35,507 bases of DNA from Cytophagales bacterium. GTDB taxonomy: Bacteria; Bacteroidota; Bacteroidia; Cytophagales; CCMP332. The position numbers and the translations under genes are program-made. Positions 1-8,710 of the stretch are shown here, in pieces; the stretch's first letter is position 1; every line of letters begins with the position of its first letter. The DNA lies in contig JANQSY010000116.1 in NCBI GenBank assembly GCA_028279065.1, positions 1 through 35,507 of the forward strand, given 5' to 3'. The notes under the pieces were generated by a model. That model worked only from the letters and a program-made list of their open reading frames with translations, did not search any database and was not told the DNA's origin.

Positions 1-564
1 CGGAATGGCCAGCCCTACGCCAATACTTTTAACTGCCTCCACCCCACTACTTTCAAGGGTGATCAATCCTCCGGTATCAAAATGGTGTGGCCAGACACGT
101 ATCTCAGATACATCATCCAAGTCCTCGAATAGCTCTTCAAGTGCCTTTTGAGCGTTGCTTCGATTATTGCCAAAGACCACAAACTCCTCTGGGTGCGGCT
201 GGTTGTATGTATAGCTATCATCAAAAGAGAAAGGAAGTTCATAATTGAACTTAAAGCTGTACTTTTTGGTAAATCCTACTTTTTCCGAAGAGCTTTCCAG
301 CCATTTCAGGACCTCGCCATGGCTCTTTCCGTTTAACTCAAGGTCAGAAATGATGCGCTCTCCAGGCTCCACCCATTCGAGCTTAAAATCCGGATAGTTC
401 AATGAAAGTGCAATGTTTCCCGCAGGGTTCAAGGTTCGGGTTGTCAAAGCCAGGAATTCATGATCCCAGATTAGGTTTGCCTGGCTGTCATCAGGTAGAT
501 TTTCAAGGAAGGAATTTCCTGCAGCCGCTAAATACTGGGCGGCTCGGTGAAGAGTTTCAATCAT
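1..564 (-). CDS. Uncharacterised protein, last gene of the egt operon (3' end outside window)
   Basis: The reading frame is open for 188 codons from an ATG at 564 down to the window edge, so only the N-terminal part is visible. It starts 10 bases after the DUF427 stop codon and is very likely co-transcribed with egtB, egtD and the DUF427 gene. No signal peptide or membrane segment is seen. The most distinctive motif is V-W-P-H-H-F-D-T-G near residue 150; a W-P-x-H-F-D motif occurs in other bacterial proteins of unknown function, but I cannot name the family with certainty. I do not assign a function. Its position suggests a role connected with ergothioneine or thiol metabolism, which is inference only. 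Confidence 0.8.
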   Translation of the reverse strand, partial: MIETLHRAAQYLAAAGNSFLENLPDDSQANLIWDHEFLALTTRTLNPAGNIALSLNYPDFKLEWVEPGERIISDLELNGKSHGEVLKWLESSSEKVGFTKKYSFKFNYELPFSFDDSYTYNQPHPEEFVVFGNNRSNAQKALEELFEDLDDVSEIRVWPHHFDTGGLITLESSGVEAVKSIGVGLAIP

Positions 565-574
565 AGACCCTAAT

Positions 575-853
575 TTAAACTACTTCCACCCCTTTCCAAA
601 AGGCAACACGTCCTTCAATGCTCTTGGCAAGTTCGGATGCCTTGGGGTAATACCATGCTGCGTCACTATTCACATCTCCCTCCACATTCACATTATAATA
701 TGAAGCAGTACCTTTCCAATGGCAGCTGCTATGGGTATTTGAATCTTCAAAATAATCCCTATTGAGTGAATCAGCCGGGAAGTAATGGTTTCCCTCTATG
801 ATAATCGTGTCATCGCTTTCAGCTAATACCTTTCCTTTCCAGATCGCTTTCAT
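575..853 (-). CDS. DUF427 domain-containing protein
   Basis: A 92-residue cytosolic protein that is a single DUF427 domain. Family hallmarks are the opening A-x-W-x-G-x-V-L-A-E-S-D-D-T, the central E-G-N-H-Y-F-P-x-x-S, the C-H-W-K-G-T-A-S-Y-Y segment, and A-A-W-Y-Y-P near residues 65-70. The biochemical function of DUF427 proteins is not established to my knowledge. Its ATG overlaps the egtD stop codon (ATGA, 850-853), so the two are probably translationally coupled. Length is normal for the family. Confidence 0.93.
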   Translation of the reverse strand: MKAIWKGKVLAESDDTIIIEGNHYFPADSLNRDYFEDSNTHSSCHWKGTASYYNVNVEGDVNSDAAWYYPKASELAKSIEGRVAFWKGVEVV

Positions 854-1797
854 TGTTCTTCTTTTTCAAATATGATGTCAGTAAAAAATCTATTTGAATC
901 AAAAAACGTTTCAACTATCCTCAGGTTTTGTCGGCTGGCGACCCTTTTGATCTCTTCAAGTGTAAACTTTCTGGAAATCTCGGTGTGGATCTTTTCACCC
1001 TTTTGAAATGAATACTCTTTACCAATGGCTTTGATATAAACTTTCTGATCAACCTTGCTTTCCAAATAACTTCTAGCTACTCCTGTATCTTCATCGTATT
1101 CAGGAGAATGATCAAAAAGGGCGAGATTGAAATTTCCCCCAAGCTCATTATTGATCCTTTCAAGCAGGTTCAGATTGAAATCCCTTGTAAACCCTTTGGA
1201 ATCATCATAGGCAGGAAGCACAACAGATTTTGGCTTTTTTAGATCAAAGCCGATTACCAGTTTATCGCCTGTCCGCAACAAGCTTCTAAGCTTCCCAATG
1301 AAATCCTCGCTTTGAGCCGGGTCAAGGTTTCCTATGTTTGATCCCAGGAAAAGGATGATCTTCTTACGGTCAGATTGGATTTCCTTAAGAGCCTGGAAAT
1401 ATTCGCCCCTGATCCCATTTACCCTGACCTGAGGCATGGTAGCCTTTATTTTATCCTCAAGTTTGTCCAGGGCATTTTGGGAAATATCTATGGGTTTAAA
1501 ATCATAACTATGACCATTCAATACCTTGAGCAGCTCAATGGTCTTCGTGCCATCACCTGCCCCCAATTCAAACACATCAACCCCATGGGAATTGACCTGA
1601 AGGTTTTCAAGAATACGGTTGCTTTGATCAGTCCAGATCTCAAGTTCAGCCCTTGAAAGGTAATACTCCGGAGTGTTCATGATCTCCACGAAGAGGGCAT
1701 CACCTCTTTTATCGTAGAAATATCTGCTCGGGAGATGTTTGTTCTTCGCCCCAAGTCCTTCGTCCACGTCCCTCTTAAAAGATTCTATGTGACTCAT
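850..1797 (-). CDS. egtD: L-histidine N-alpha-methyltransferase (EgtD)
   Basis: Trimethylates histidine to hercynine with S-adenosylmethionine, the first step of ergothioneine synthesis. The SAM-binding loop E-L-G-A-G-D-G-T-K-T lies at about residues 77-86. Residues matching the histidine pocket of the mycobacterial enzyme are visible: P-E-Y-Y near 43-46, G-S-N-I-G-N with Asn157, Tyr197 in A-Y-D-D-S-K-G, and Glu273/Ser275 in T-E-I-S. The frame extends upstream to 1827. I choose the ATG at 1797 because it gives an ATGA overlap with the egtB stop (1794-1797) and begins M-S-H-I-E-S-F, leaving a normal 315-residue protein. The downstream DUF427 gene also overlaps by ATGA. Substrate specificity is inferred from the motifs and from the adjacent egtB. 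Confidence 0.96.
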   Translation of the reverse strand: MSHIESFKRDVDEGLGAKNKHLPSRYFYDKRGDALFVEIMNTPEYYLSRAELEIWTDQSNRILENLQVNSHGVDVFELGAGDGTKTIELLKVLNGHSYDFKPIDISQNALDKLEDKIKATMPQVRVNGIRGEYFQALKEIQSDRKKIILFLGSNIGNLDPAQSEDFIGKLRSLLRTGDKLVIGFDLKKPKSVVLPAYDDSKGFTRDFNLNLLERINNELGGNFNLALFDHSPEYDEDTGVARSYLESKVDQKVYIKAIGKEYSFQKGEKIHTEISRKFTLEEIKRVASRQNLRIVETFFDSNRFFTDIIFEKEEQ

Positions 1798-2960
1798 TTT
1801 ACTAGTCTGATCCCCGCGTACTGCCATTGTAGATGGGGATGAAAAAAATTTCTATATGTTTTCCTGGAGTGATCTTTGGAAGTAGCAACAGAAGCTCCCC
1901 GCAACACCATCTGATTGACCATAAACTTTCCATTGTATTCCCCCACTGCTCCCTTTGCTTTCTTGAAGCCTGGATAGGGTAAATATGCACTTTGGGTCCA
2001 CTCCCACCTTTCTCCCCATTTCATTTGATCAGAAGCCAATTCCCATTCATATTCTGTAGGGAGCCTTAATCCTTTCCAGGAAGCAAAGGCATTTGCTTCA
2101 TAATAGCTGATATGGGCCAGAATATGATCTGGATTTACCTCCCTGAGTCCACCCAAGGTGAATTGATTCCATTTTCTACCGATCTTATGCCAATAGAGTG
2201 GGGAGCCTATACCCTCCTCATTGACCCATGCCCAGCCCTCATCCAACCAAAGGTTAAAATCCTTGTAACCTCCGGATTCAATGAATTCAATGTATTCCCC
2301 ATTGCTTACAAGACTGTTTCTTATGGAAAACGCATTGACCAATGCCCGGTGTTTGCTCAATTCATTATCAAAACAAAAACCATTACCCTCAAAACCGACC
2401 TCAAAAATCGTCTCTTCAAAATTGATCCAGGATCCCTTGCTACTACCATTCTCCAACAAAGCTCCTCCTTCCTGATAGACAGGAAATACAGGATTATGAC
2501 CTAAAATGTATTTCAGGTCTGTTATTAATAGTTCCTGATGTTGCTGTTCATGGTTCAGGCCCAATTCAAGGAGGTCATTGAATTTTTCTTCCGGTTCCTG
2601 GTTACTGAAGAACTCCCCAATGTGACGGTCGACGTACTCTCGATATGCCAAAACCTCATCAATTTCAGGGCGAGTCAGATTTCCCCGTTCCGCTCTTAAT
2701 ACCCTCTCGCCTACATTATTGTAATAGCTGTTGAAAAGAAACCCGAAGTCCGGATCGAACTCCTTATACCCACGCAGACCCGGTTTTAATATGAATTGCT
2801 CGAAAAACCAGGTTGTATGAGCTAAATGCCATTTTGGTGGACTGATATAAACAACTGGCTGTGGTATATAATCCTCCCTTTTAAGCGGTTTGCAAATCTC
2901 CTCGGTTCTGGACCTTATTGCTTTATATCGACTTAAATCAATCTTGGTTTGGATATCCAT
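1794..2960 (-). CDS. egtB: Ergothioneine sulfoxide synthase (EgtB)
   Basis: Non-haem iron enzyme joining hercynine to a thiol donor (cysteine or gamma-glutamylcysteine) with O2. It has an N-terminal DinB-like domain (about residues 10-160) and a C-terminal formylglycine-generating-enzyme-like (FGE-sulfatase) domain (about 180-388). The probable iron ligands are His48 in W-H-L-A-H and His137/His141 in N-H-E-Q-Q-H. The C-terminus has the family ending V-L-R-G-A-S-V-A-T, then Y-R-N-F-F-H-P and A-G-I-R-L-V. It is the first gene of the operon, with egtD overlapping by 4 bases. No egtA or egtC is visible, and no neighbouring PLP lyase (EgtE) is seen in the window. The thiol donor cannot be read from the sequence with confidence. 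Length (388 aa) is normal for the family. Confidence 0.95.
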   Translation of the reverse strand: MDIQTKIDLSRYKAIRSRTEEICKPLKREDYIPQPVVYISPPKWHLAHTTWFFEQFILKPGLRGYKEFDPDFGFLFNSYYNNVGERVLRAERGNLTRPEIDEVLAYREYVDRHIGEFFSNQEPEEKFNDLLELGLNHEQQHQELLITDLKYILGHNPVFPVYQEGGALLENGSSKGSWINFEETIFEVGFEGNGFCFDNELSKHRALVNAFSIRNSLVSNGEYIEFIESGGYKDFNLWLDEGWAWVNEEGIGSPLYWHKIGRKWNQFTLGGLREVNPDHILAHISYYEANAFASWKGLRLPTEYEWELASDQMKWGERWEWTQSAYLPYPGFKKAKGAVGEYNGKFMVNQMVLRGASVATSKDHSRKTYRNFFHPHLQWQYAGIRLVK

Positions 2961-3044
2961 GGGTCGGTGTAAAGGTCACCTTTTAATCGTCTTAAAAAAA
3001 GTCAAGCTTACGTCAAATCAAACAAAGACGGGTTAGCAAGGGAT

Positions 3045-5498
3045 CTATTCCTCTTTTAAAAGCACTATGGGACTTATTTTTTGGGCTCTTAGCAAATAAA
3101 CCAGGCTGAGAAGTATTGAAATCGCAATGATGATCACACCGGCCTTCATGAAATCAATGACGCTGATAAATACAGGATCCTGAAATTCCATCAGCCATGG
3201 TTGAATAATCCAATAACTAATGGGGGCACCAAGTAGAATTGCGGGTATTACCACCCAGAAAAATTCCTTGAACAACAACTTGCTGATGTTGGAAAGTGAG
3301 CCCCCCATGATCTTTCGAATTGCGATCTCTTTGGTCCTTTGCTCAAGAGAGAAGATCAGTATGGCCAGCAATCCAAGTGATGCGATGGACATTGCCAATG
3401 AAGAAAAGAAATAGAGTGCTTTTCCGAACATCTCATCTTCTTGAAAGGATCCACGTATATTTTCCTCCACAACGCTGTAATCAAATGGGATTCTTGGTGA
3501 GTGGGATTGCCAGGTCATTTTCAGATTTGCCAAAAGATCCTGTTCCTCATCGGTTCCGATCTTTTTGGTTTTTATAGCAATGAAATAGATATCACCATCA
3601 TACATTCCTGATTCGATGTGGAACATTGCCATAGGCTCCACCGGGGCATTCGCTCCCCAAAAGCTGAAATCCTTGACAACTCCAACGATCTCAAATTCCT
3701 GTTCACCAGGATAGATCAGTTTCTTGCCCACTGCCTCCTGCGGACTATCCCATTCCAGAGCCTTGACCGCAGCCTCGTTCAACACCACCTTGTCAAGCTC
3801 GGACGGGCCCCTTCCTGAAAAATTCCTTCCCTGAATAATTTCCAATCCAAGTGTCTTTTGGTACATATCATCAACCTTGAGGAAATTCAAAGGGACCGTA
3901 AGCCTTTGATCATCCTTTTTGATGAACTGATCCCCCCCTCTTACTTCCGGAGGAACCCCAGAGCAAAGGGATGCACTTTGGACCTGGGGGTTGTTCTTGA
4001 TATCATTAAGCAGGGCTTCGCGACTTTTTGACCATTCCAATTTGTTAATGCTTATCAGGTTTTCACGGCTAAATCCCAGATCCTTTCCAAGGGTATAGTC
4101 GAGTTGCTTGAAAACCAGAATGGTCGTTGATATAAGGGTCATGGTGATCATGAACTGAAAAATGATGAAGCCATTTCTCACCCAAAGATTTCCTCTTGGA
4201 CTGATATGCGTTCCTTTCAAAACGTCTATAGGTTTAAACGCACTCAGAACAAATGCGGGATAGACCCCGCTGATCAGAGTTAAGATGATTATCCCTGAAA
4301 TGACGATCAGGAGGTTTTGTGGGATCCCGAGAAAATCCAGGCTTAGCGTCTCACCAAAGAAAGTGTTAATAGGGCCCAATGCTTCCAGCAACAACAGCAC
4401 ACCAAGTGATACAGCCAGTAGGCAGAATGCAAGCGATTCTAGCAGATAGGAAGATGCGATCCGCCATCTGGCAGCACCAAGTAATCTCAGAAGCCCACTG
4501 GTCTTTGCCCTGCTGTTCACCTGAGAAGTTTTCAGGTTGACATAATTAAGACAGGACAATAGCAAGACGAAGATCGCAGCACCGATCAATGTGGTGACTA
4601 CTTGCTTGTTGCCTGTGGAGTTCAGCCGGTTGTAAACATTTTCAGATCCTAAATGTATGTTTGAAAATGCCTGTGCGTATAACTTCCATTCCTTTCCAGA
4701 AGCCTCATATTCCTTGAATGTAAGGCCCATGATCCTCTTTAATGTTGGCTCAGCATGTACCGCTGGGATGGTAGATAGTTTTTCCTTTACTGTTTCTATG
4801 GAAGCACCCGGAGCTAACAAACCAAATGTCTCATAAGTGGTCCAGATCCAACTCCATTCATGGGTTTTAAATCTTGGTATACTTGTCAATGTGGTAATGA
4901 AATCAAACTGGATGTATGAATTTTCTGGTACGGATTCCAATACCCCGGTGACCACCATGGATTGTTCTTCACCATCTTTTTGAAAGACCAGGGCCTTCCC
5001 AATCGGATCCTCGGTTCCAAAGTATTTACTAGCCGAGGCCGGGCTCAGCACTATACTAAAAGGTTCATCAAGGCAGGTTCCTTGATCACCTCTATGAAGA
5101 GGGAAACTGAATACCTCCAGAAAATTCTCCTCCACTGCCAGTACCTCATCATTATCATATTGAAACGAACTGGGGTCCGAAGGATTACTGATCAGATATT
5201 GGCCAGGGGTATGAACCCTGGTGATCTTTTCAAATTCAGGAACTTCCTCCTTTAGAGCTACGGCAACCCCAGGCCCTGTTGAGGAAAACTGATTCTTGTT
5301 ATCATCCCCCCAAATGAAAGTCTGATTGATCCTATAGATCCTTTCAGAGTTCGTATGGAATTGATCGTGGGTCAATTCCGAATATACAAATGCGAAGATC
5401 AGTATTGAGGTGCCGATACCCAGCGTAAGGGCTAGCAGATTGAGTAATGTGAATCCCTTTTGATTCAACGCTCTTCTGAGCAGTAGTTTCGTTTCCAT
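3045..5498 (-). CDS. FtsX-type ABC transporter permease (MacB-like), no ATPase partner nearby
   Basis: An 817-residue inner-membrane protein of the large Bacteroidota FtsX permease family. It has a first membrane segment at about 15-40, a MacB-type periplasmic domain following S-E-R-I-Y-R-I-N-Q, a cluster of membrane helices in the middle, a second periplasmic domain, and a C-terminal FtsX domain with E-Q-R-T-K-E-I-A-I-R-K-I-M-G-G and S-P-I-V-L-L-K-E-E at the end. These proteins usually work with a MacB/LolD-type ATPase in export or lipoprotein-related transport; none is encoded in the window, so the substrate is unknown. The N-terminus is somewhat shorter than the common M-x-x-N-Y-x-K-x-A-x-R-N form but starts at a good ATG. 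Confidence 0.93.
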   Translation of the reverse strand: METKLLLRRALNQKGFTLLNLLALTLGIGTSILIFAFVYSELTHDQFHTNSERIYRINQTFIWGDDNKNQFSSTGPGVAVALKEEVPEFEKITRVHTPGQYLISNPSDPSSFQYDNDEVLAVEENFLEVFSFPLHRGDQGTCLDEPFSIVLSPASASKYFGTEDPIGKALVFQKDGEEQSMVVTGVLESVPENSYIQFDFITTLTSIPRFKTHEWSWIWTTYETFGLLAPGASIETVKEKLSTIPAVHAEPTLKRIMGLTFKEYEASGKEWKLYAQAFSNIHLGSENVYNRLNSTGNKQVVTTLIGAAIFVLLLSCLNYVNLKTSQVNSRAKTSGLLRLLGAARWRIASSYLLESLAFCLLAVSLGVLLLLEALGPINTFFGETLSLDFLGIPQNLLIVISGIIILTLISGVYPAFVLSAFKPIDVLKGTHISPRGNLWVRNGFIIFQFMITMTLISTTILVFKQLDYTLGKDLGFSRENLISINKLEWSKSREALLNDIKNNPQVQSASLCSGVPPEVRGGDQFIKKDDQRLTVPLNFLKVDDMYQKTLGLEIIQGRNFSGRGPSELDKVVLNEAAVKALEWDSPQEAVGKKLIYPGEQEFEIVGVVKDFSFWGANAPVEPMAMFHIESGMYDGDIYFIAIKTKKIGTDEEQDLLANLKMTWQSHSPRIPFDYSVVEENIRGSFQEDEMFGKALYFFSSLAMSIASLGLLAILIFSLEQRTKEIAIRKIMGGSLSNISKLLFKEFFWVVIPAILLGAPISYWIIQPWLMEFQDPVFISVIDFMKAGVIIIAISILLSLVYLLRAQKISPIVLLKEE

Positions 5499-5599
5499 AG
5501 GCCTGCTTCCTCCAATGTCATGCCACTAATAAAATCTTGAAAAGGAGTCGTTTGGGCGGGTTTATGATTTGAAACCGTGCACGTAAATGGACGAAATGA

Positions 5600-6700
5600 T
5601 TAAACCGAGCCTTCTGACTGAACATTATTCAGCCAGATGATCAGAAGTTGGTAACCCAGAGAAAGAAGCACCGCCCCCAAGAAAAGGCCAATGATCCCGA
5701 AAGAAATGAAACCTCCAATAGCTCCCAAAAAAACCACTAGCATAGGAACCGGTGCCCCCCTACCAAGAAAAATGGGCTTTAATATGTTGTCTAGCGGTGA
5801 AATAAGTATCATCCATATCATTAGTATGACAGCGCCTGTTGTGGACATGGTATAAAAACCATAAATAACCACAGGGACGATCACAGGGATGGTGCCTATT
5901 TGAATGATGCCAAGAAAAAGACCGATCAATGCCCATAAGGCTGCCCCGGGAATCCCAGCAACAAACAATCCAACCGCCAACAGGCCCGATTGGATCAATG
6001 AAACTCCAATAATTCCCTTTCCCACACTTCTGATTGTGGTCTCTGCATCGTGGATCAGTTTTGAACCCTGTTCTCCAGCCAGCTTATTACCAAGCCTTTT
6101 CGCGAAAATGCTCCCTGATCTTGAGTTTGCCAGCACAAAGCCGGAAATGAGGATGGAGAAAACAAATTGCAGAATGCCTACACCGGCTTTGCCTGCGGTG
6201 GAGATCAACCACTCACCTGCAGATCTCAATTGAGGCCTGTATTGATCCAGGAACTCACTAAGATTGGATGAGGCATGTGACCAGGATCCGTAAAGATAAT
6301 CTCCGACAACAGGCCATTCCTTAACATCTTCAGATGGAGGCGGGATGTAGGTTTCATTGCTTGTAAGATACTGCCTTACTGCCTGCACACCATCCACCAG
6401 GGAATCTGTTAAAAAGGCACCAGGGACAACAAGGATCAGAATAAGTCCAAAAGTGGTGAGCGTAGCAGCAAGCTTGACCCGGTTACCCATTCTATTGCAA
6501 ACCCAAACGAAAAACGGGTGGATCATTACCCCTATGATCACCCCCCAAACCACGATCAGCACAAATGGCTTAATGATCATGAAGCAGAGCAAGATCAATA
6601 AGAGTACCAGACCAACCTTTATTACGATCTCGATGATGTTCTGAAGCGAGATCATTTTATGTCCGTTCTGTTGGTTCTGCTCTGGGTTTTGCTGAGACAT
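5600..6700 (-). CDS. AI-2E family transporter
   Basis: An integral membrane protein of the AI-2E family (formerly UPF0118/PerM-like), about 366 residues. A polar Gln/Asn-rich N-terminus is followed by two closely spaced hydrophobic segments (about 25-70), a soluble central part, and a cluster of C-terminal helices containing W-A-L-I-G-L-F-L-G-I-I-Q-I-G and S-P-L-D-N-I-L-K-P-I-F-L-G-R-G, both typical of the family. Members have been linked to AI-2 export or Na+/H+ exchange; substrate cannot be told here. I use the ATG at 6700 instead of the TTG two codons upstream. The neighbours on both sides appear to be separate transcription units. Confidence 0.93.
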   Translation of the reverse strand: MSQQNPEQNQQNGHKMISLQNIIEIVIKVGLVLLLILLCFMIIKPFVLIVVWGVIIGVMIHPFFVWVCNRMGNRVKLAATLTTFGLILILVVPGAFLTDSLVDGVQAVRQYLTSNETYIPPPSEDVKEWPVVGDYLYGSWSHASSNLSEFLDQYRPQLRSAGEWLISTAGKAGVGILQFVFSILISGFVLANSRSGSIFAKRLGNKLAGEQGSKLIHDAETTIRSVGKGIIGVSLIQSGLLAVGLFVAGIPGAALWALIGLFLGIIQIGTIPVIVPVVIYGFYTMSTTGAVILMIWMILISPLDNILKPIFLGRGAPVPMLVVFLGAIGGFISFGIIGLFLGAVLLSLGYQLLIIWLNNVQSEGSV

Positions 6701-6839
6701 GCTCAAAAATTAATAAGAAAAAGATAGGTCAGTTCGGGAAGAAGCATCTTCCTCCATCTTTTGTATTGTCTTCGAACAACTTGCTAAATTGAACGCCTGC
6801 CGTTATAAGAAAAAATCTATTCGTTTTAATCCGTTCAGG
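6701..6839. other. Intergenic gap, the longest in the window (139 bases)
   Basis: The gap between the substrate-binding protein gene and the AI-2E gene, which are both on the minus strand. It holds one short hairpin (GGAAGA-AGCA-TCTTCC, 6737-6752) without an adjacent T tract, so I do not call it a terminator. No convincing open frame or RNA gene was seen. Confidence 0.5.
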
Positions 6840-7643
6840 TTATTTAACCTGAAGCAACCATGTTCCATCCTCAAACCACTTCCTTTCCAATCTTTGTAGC
6901 AGACCTGAAAGTTCCAGGTTCATTAAATAATTCTCAACAAGGTTGATCAATTGTGGGTCATCAGGGGGAAGTGCAACACCCAGAGGTTCAATTGTAAGTG
7001 GATTTTCAAGGGTAACAAGCCCTTTGTCCTGATGCATCAGTACAGAGTAAGCGCAAATGGAATAATCGGCAACCAGGACATCCACCTTTCCATCAATAAC
7101 GAGATCGATCCCCTCATCATAATTGGCGACCTTGGTCAGGGTCGTATTAGGAAGGTATCCATTAACAAAATCTTCGCTGGTTGAGCTGGCCAATGCAGCG
7201 ACCCTGATCCCGCTGGTATTCAACTCCTCCGTGTTCTTGGTCTTTGAATAAATATCCGACTTTGTAAGGATGGACTTCCCGGTCAACATATGAGGTGCTA
7301 CAAACGCAACCTTTGTATTCCGCAGTGGTGTCACCGTCATTCCTGACATTACCATATCAACGTTCCCTTTTTCGAGCTCGCCCAAAAGCTCTGAGAATGA
7401 GAATTGCTTTATCTCCAGTTCTACCTCCAAAGCCTCAGCCAAGTACTTCGCAAGGTCAACCTCATACCCTATCAACTCATCGGATTTGGACATCACTGCG
7501 AACGGAGGTTGGGTACCTGTCATTCCAACAGTTAGTTTGCCTGCATTAAGAATTCTCTTAACGTGCTTTTGAGCCTGAACTTCATTTACAAACCCGGCAG
7601 TGATTAGCATTAAAGCCAGGAAAAGGGTTATTGCGGATTTCAT
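6840..7643 (-). CDS. Periplasmic amino-acid-type substrate-binding protein (SBP_bac_3)
   Basis: A 267-residue exported protein with a signal peptide (about residues 1-24, cleavage after V-Q-A). The remainder is a family 3 solute-binding domain: L-x-V-G-M-T-G-T-Q-P-P-F near the start, G-Y-E-V-D-L-A-K-Y-L-A-E-A-L, then D-M-V-M-S-G-M-T-V-T-P-L-R-N. No permease or ATPase gene is near, so it is a solitary binding protein. It could serve a transporter encoded elsewhere or a sensor. It is divergent from the trans-3-hydroxyproline dehydratase gene, with 71 bases between starts. That makes an imino-acid ligand conceivable, but this is inference. Confidence 0.93.
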   Translation of the reverse strand: MKSAITLFLALMLITAGFVNEVQAQKHVKRILNAGKLTVGMTGTQPPFAVMSKSDELIGYEVDLAKYLAEALEVELEIKQFSFSELLGELEKGNVDMVMSGMTVTPLRNTKVAFVAPHMLTGKSILTKSDIYSKTKNTEELNTSGIRVAALASSTSEDFVNGYLPNTTLTKVANYDEGIDLVIDGKVDVLVADYSICAYSVLMHQDKGLVTLENPLTIEPLGVALPPDDPQLINLVENYLMNLELSGLLQRLERKWFEDGTWLLQVK

Positions 7644-7714
7644 AAACTTTTTTTTGCCTAAAATAATGTAGATGGCTGAACTTGGATAGGTTTAAGACCG
7701 GAAAAAAGCTATTA

Positions 7715-8710
7715 ATGGAAATCAAGATCAAAACCCGGGATTATCATACCGCTGGAGAGCCTCTTCGAATCATCGAATCAGGCTTTCCCGAAATCTCAGG
7801 AAAGAAGATCCTGGAGATCAGGAGTTTGCTTTCCAAAGATCATGACCACCTTCGAAAAACGATCATCAATGAGCCAAGAGGCCATTATGATATGTATGCC
7901 TGTCTTCCTACTCCTCCGGAACGTCCGGACTCAAAGTTTGGAATGGTATTCCTCCATAATGAGGGTTACAGCACCATGTGTGGTCATGCGGTGATAGCAA
8001 TGGGCAAATACTACCTTGACAAAAAGGAGATTGGTCTCGCTGAATTAGAAACGGGGATCAAAGCGGATACCCCTGCCGGGCAGGTGGTGATCTTCGGTAG
8101 GGAAAAGAGTGATACGAGTATTGAGATCGGCTTCAGGAATGTTCCATCCTTTGTGGAAAGTCTTGACAACCTCATCATGGTAAAAGACAGGCAGATCACT
8201 TTTGACCTGGCCTATGGTGGGGCTTACTATGCACTTGTAGATGCTGATGATCTTAAGCTTTCATTGAAGCCTGAAAATTCCCATAATATCCGGACCCTTG
8301 GAATGGATATAAAAAGGGAAATAGAAGAGCAGTTCCCGATCAATCATCCTCTGGAAAAGGACCTATCTTTTCTCTATGGTGTCATTTTCGTTTCATACGG
8401 TTCAGATGTGTCCCGGTCAAAAAATGTTTGTGTATTCGCAGATGGTCAGATCGACAGATCTCCAACGGGGACAGGTGTTTCGGCAAGAGCTGCGGTACAT
8501 TTTGAAAGAAAGCAGATCGGCATATCAGATGAAATAGTTGTTTGCAGCATTATAGATACCTGCTTCATGGTCCGAGTGGTAGAAACCGAGATATTCCAAG
8601 GCCAGAAAGCCGTGATCCCCGAGGTTTGGGGAACGGCATATTATACAGGAACACATGAATTTGCGGTCGACCCGAACGATCCAATTGGGCCCGGCTTTAT
8701 GATCAGATAA
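7715..8710 (+). CDS. Trans-3-hydroxy-L-proline dehydratase (proline racemase family)
   Basis: Predicted to dehydrate trans-3-hydroxy-L-proline to 1-pyrroline-2-carboxylate. It belongs to the proline racemase family but has the Cys/Thr pair that marks the dehydratase branch: Cys89 in M-C-G-H-A-V-I-A and Thr251 in D-R-S-P-T-G-T-G, where racemases and epimerases have a second Cys. Further stretches resemble the human dehydratase L3HYPDH: I-N-H-P followed by L-x-F-L-Y-G, N-V-C-V-F-A-D-x-Q-I-D-R-S-P-T, and A-x-Y-T-G-T near the end. I choose the ATG at 7715, which starts M-E-I-K-I-K-T-R-D-Y-H-T-A-G-E and gives 331 residues. An upstream in-frame ATG at 7682 is possible. The 3' end overlaps the convergent response-regulator gene by 8 bases. 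The reductase needed to make proline is not in the window. Confidence 0.88.
   Translation: MEIKIKTRDYHTAGEPLRIIESGFPEISGKKILEIRSLLSKDHDHLRKTIINEPRGHYDMYACLPTPPERPDSKFGMVFLHNEGYSTMCGHAVIAMGKYYLDKKEIGLAELETGIKADTPAGQVVIFGREKSDTSIEIGFRNVPSFVESLDNLIMVKDRQITFDLAYGGAYYALVDADDLKLSLKPENSHNIRTLGMDIKREIEEQFPINHPLEKDLSFLYGVIFVSYGSDVSRSKNVCVFADGQIDRSPTGTGVSARAAVHFERKQIGISDEIVVCSIIDTCFMVRVVETEIFQGQKAVIPEVWGTAYYTGTHEFAVDPNDPIGPGFMIR

Noticed and set aside
1794-1827. Upstream start for EgtD at 1827
   Set aside because: It would add ten residues not typical of the family and lengthen the overlap with egtB; the ATGA junction at 1794-1797 is the better start.
5499-5530. TGGCATGACATTGGA upstream of the FtsX permease, looking like a sigma-54 site
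   Set aside because: The GG to GC distance is off and the -12 GC is replaced by GA; not a sigma-54 promoter by the usual rule.
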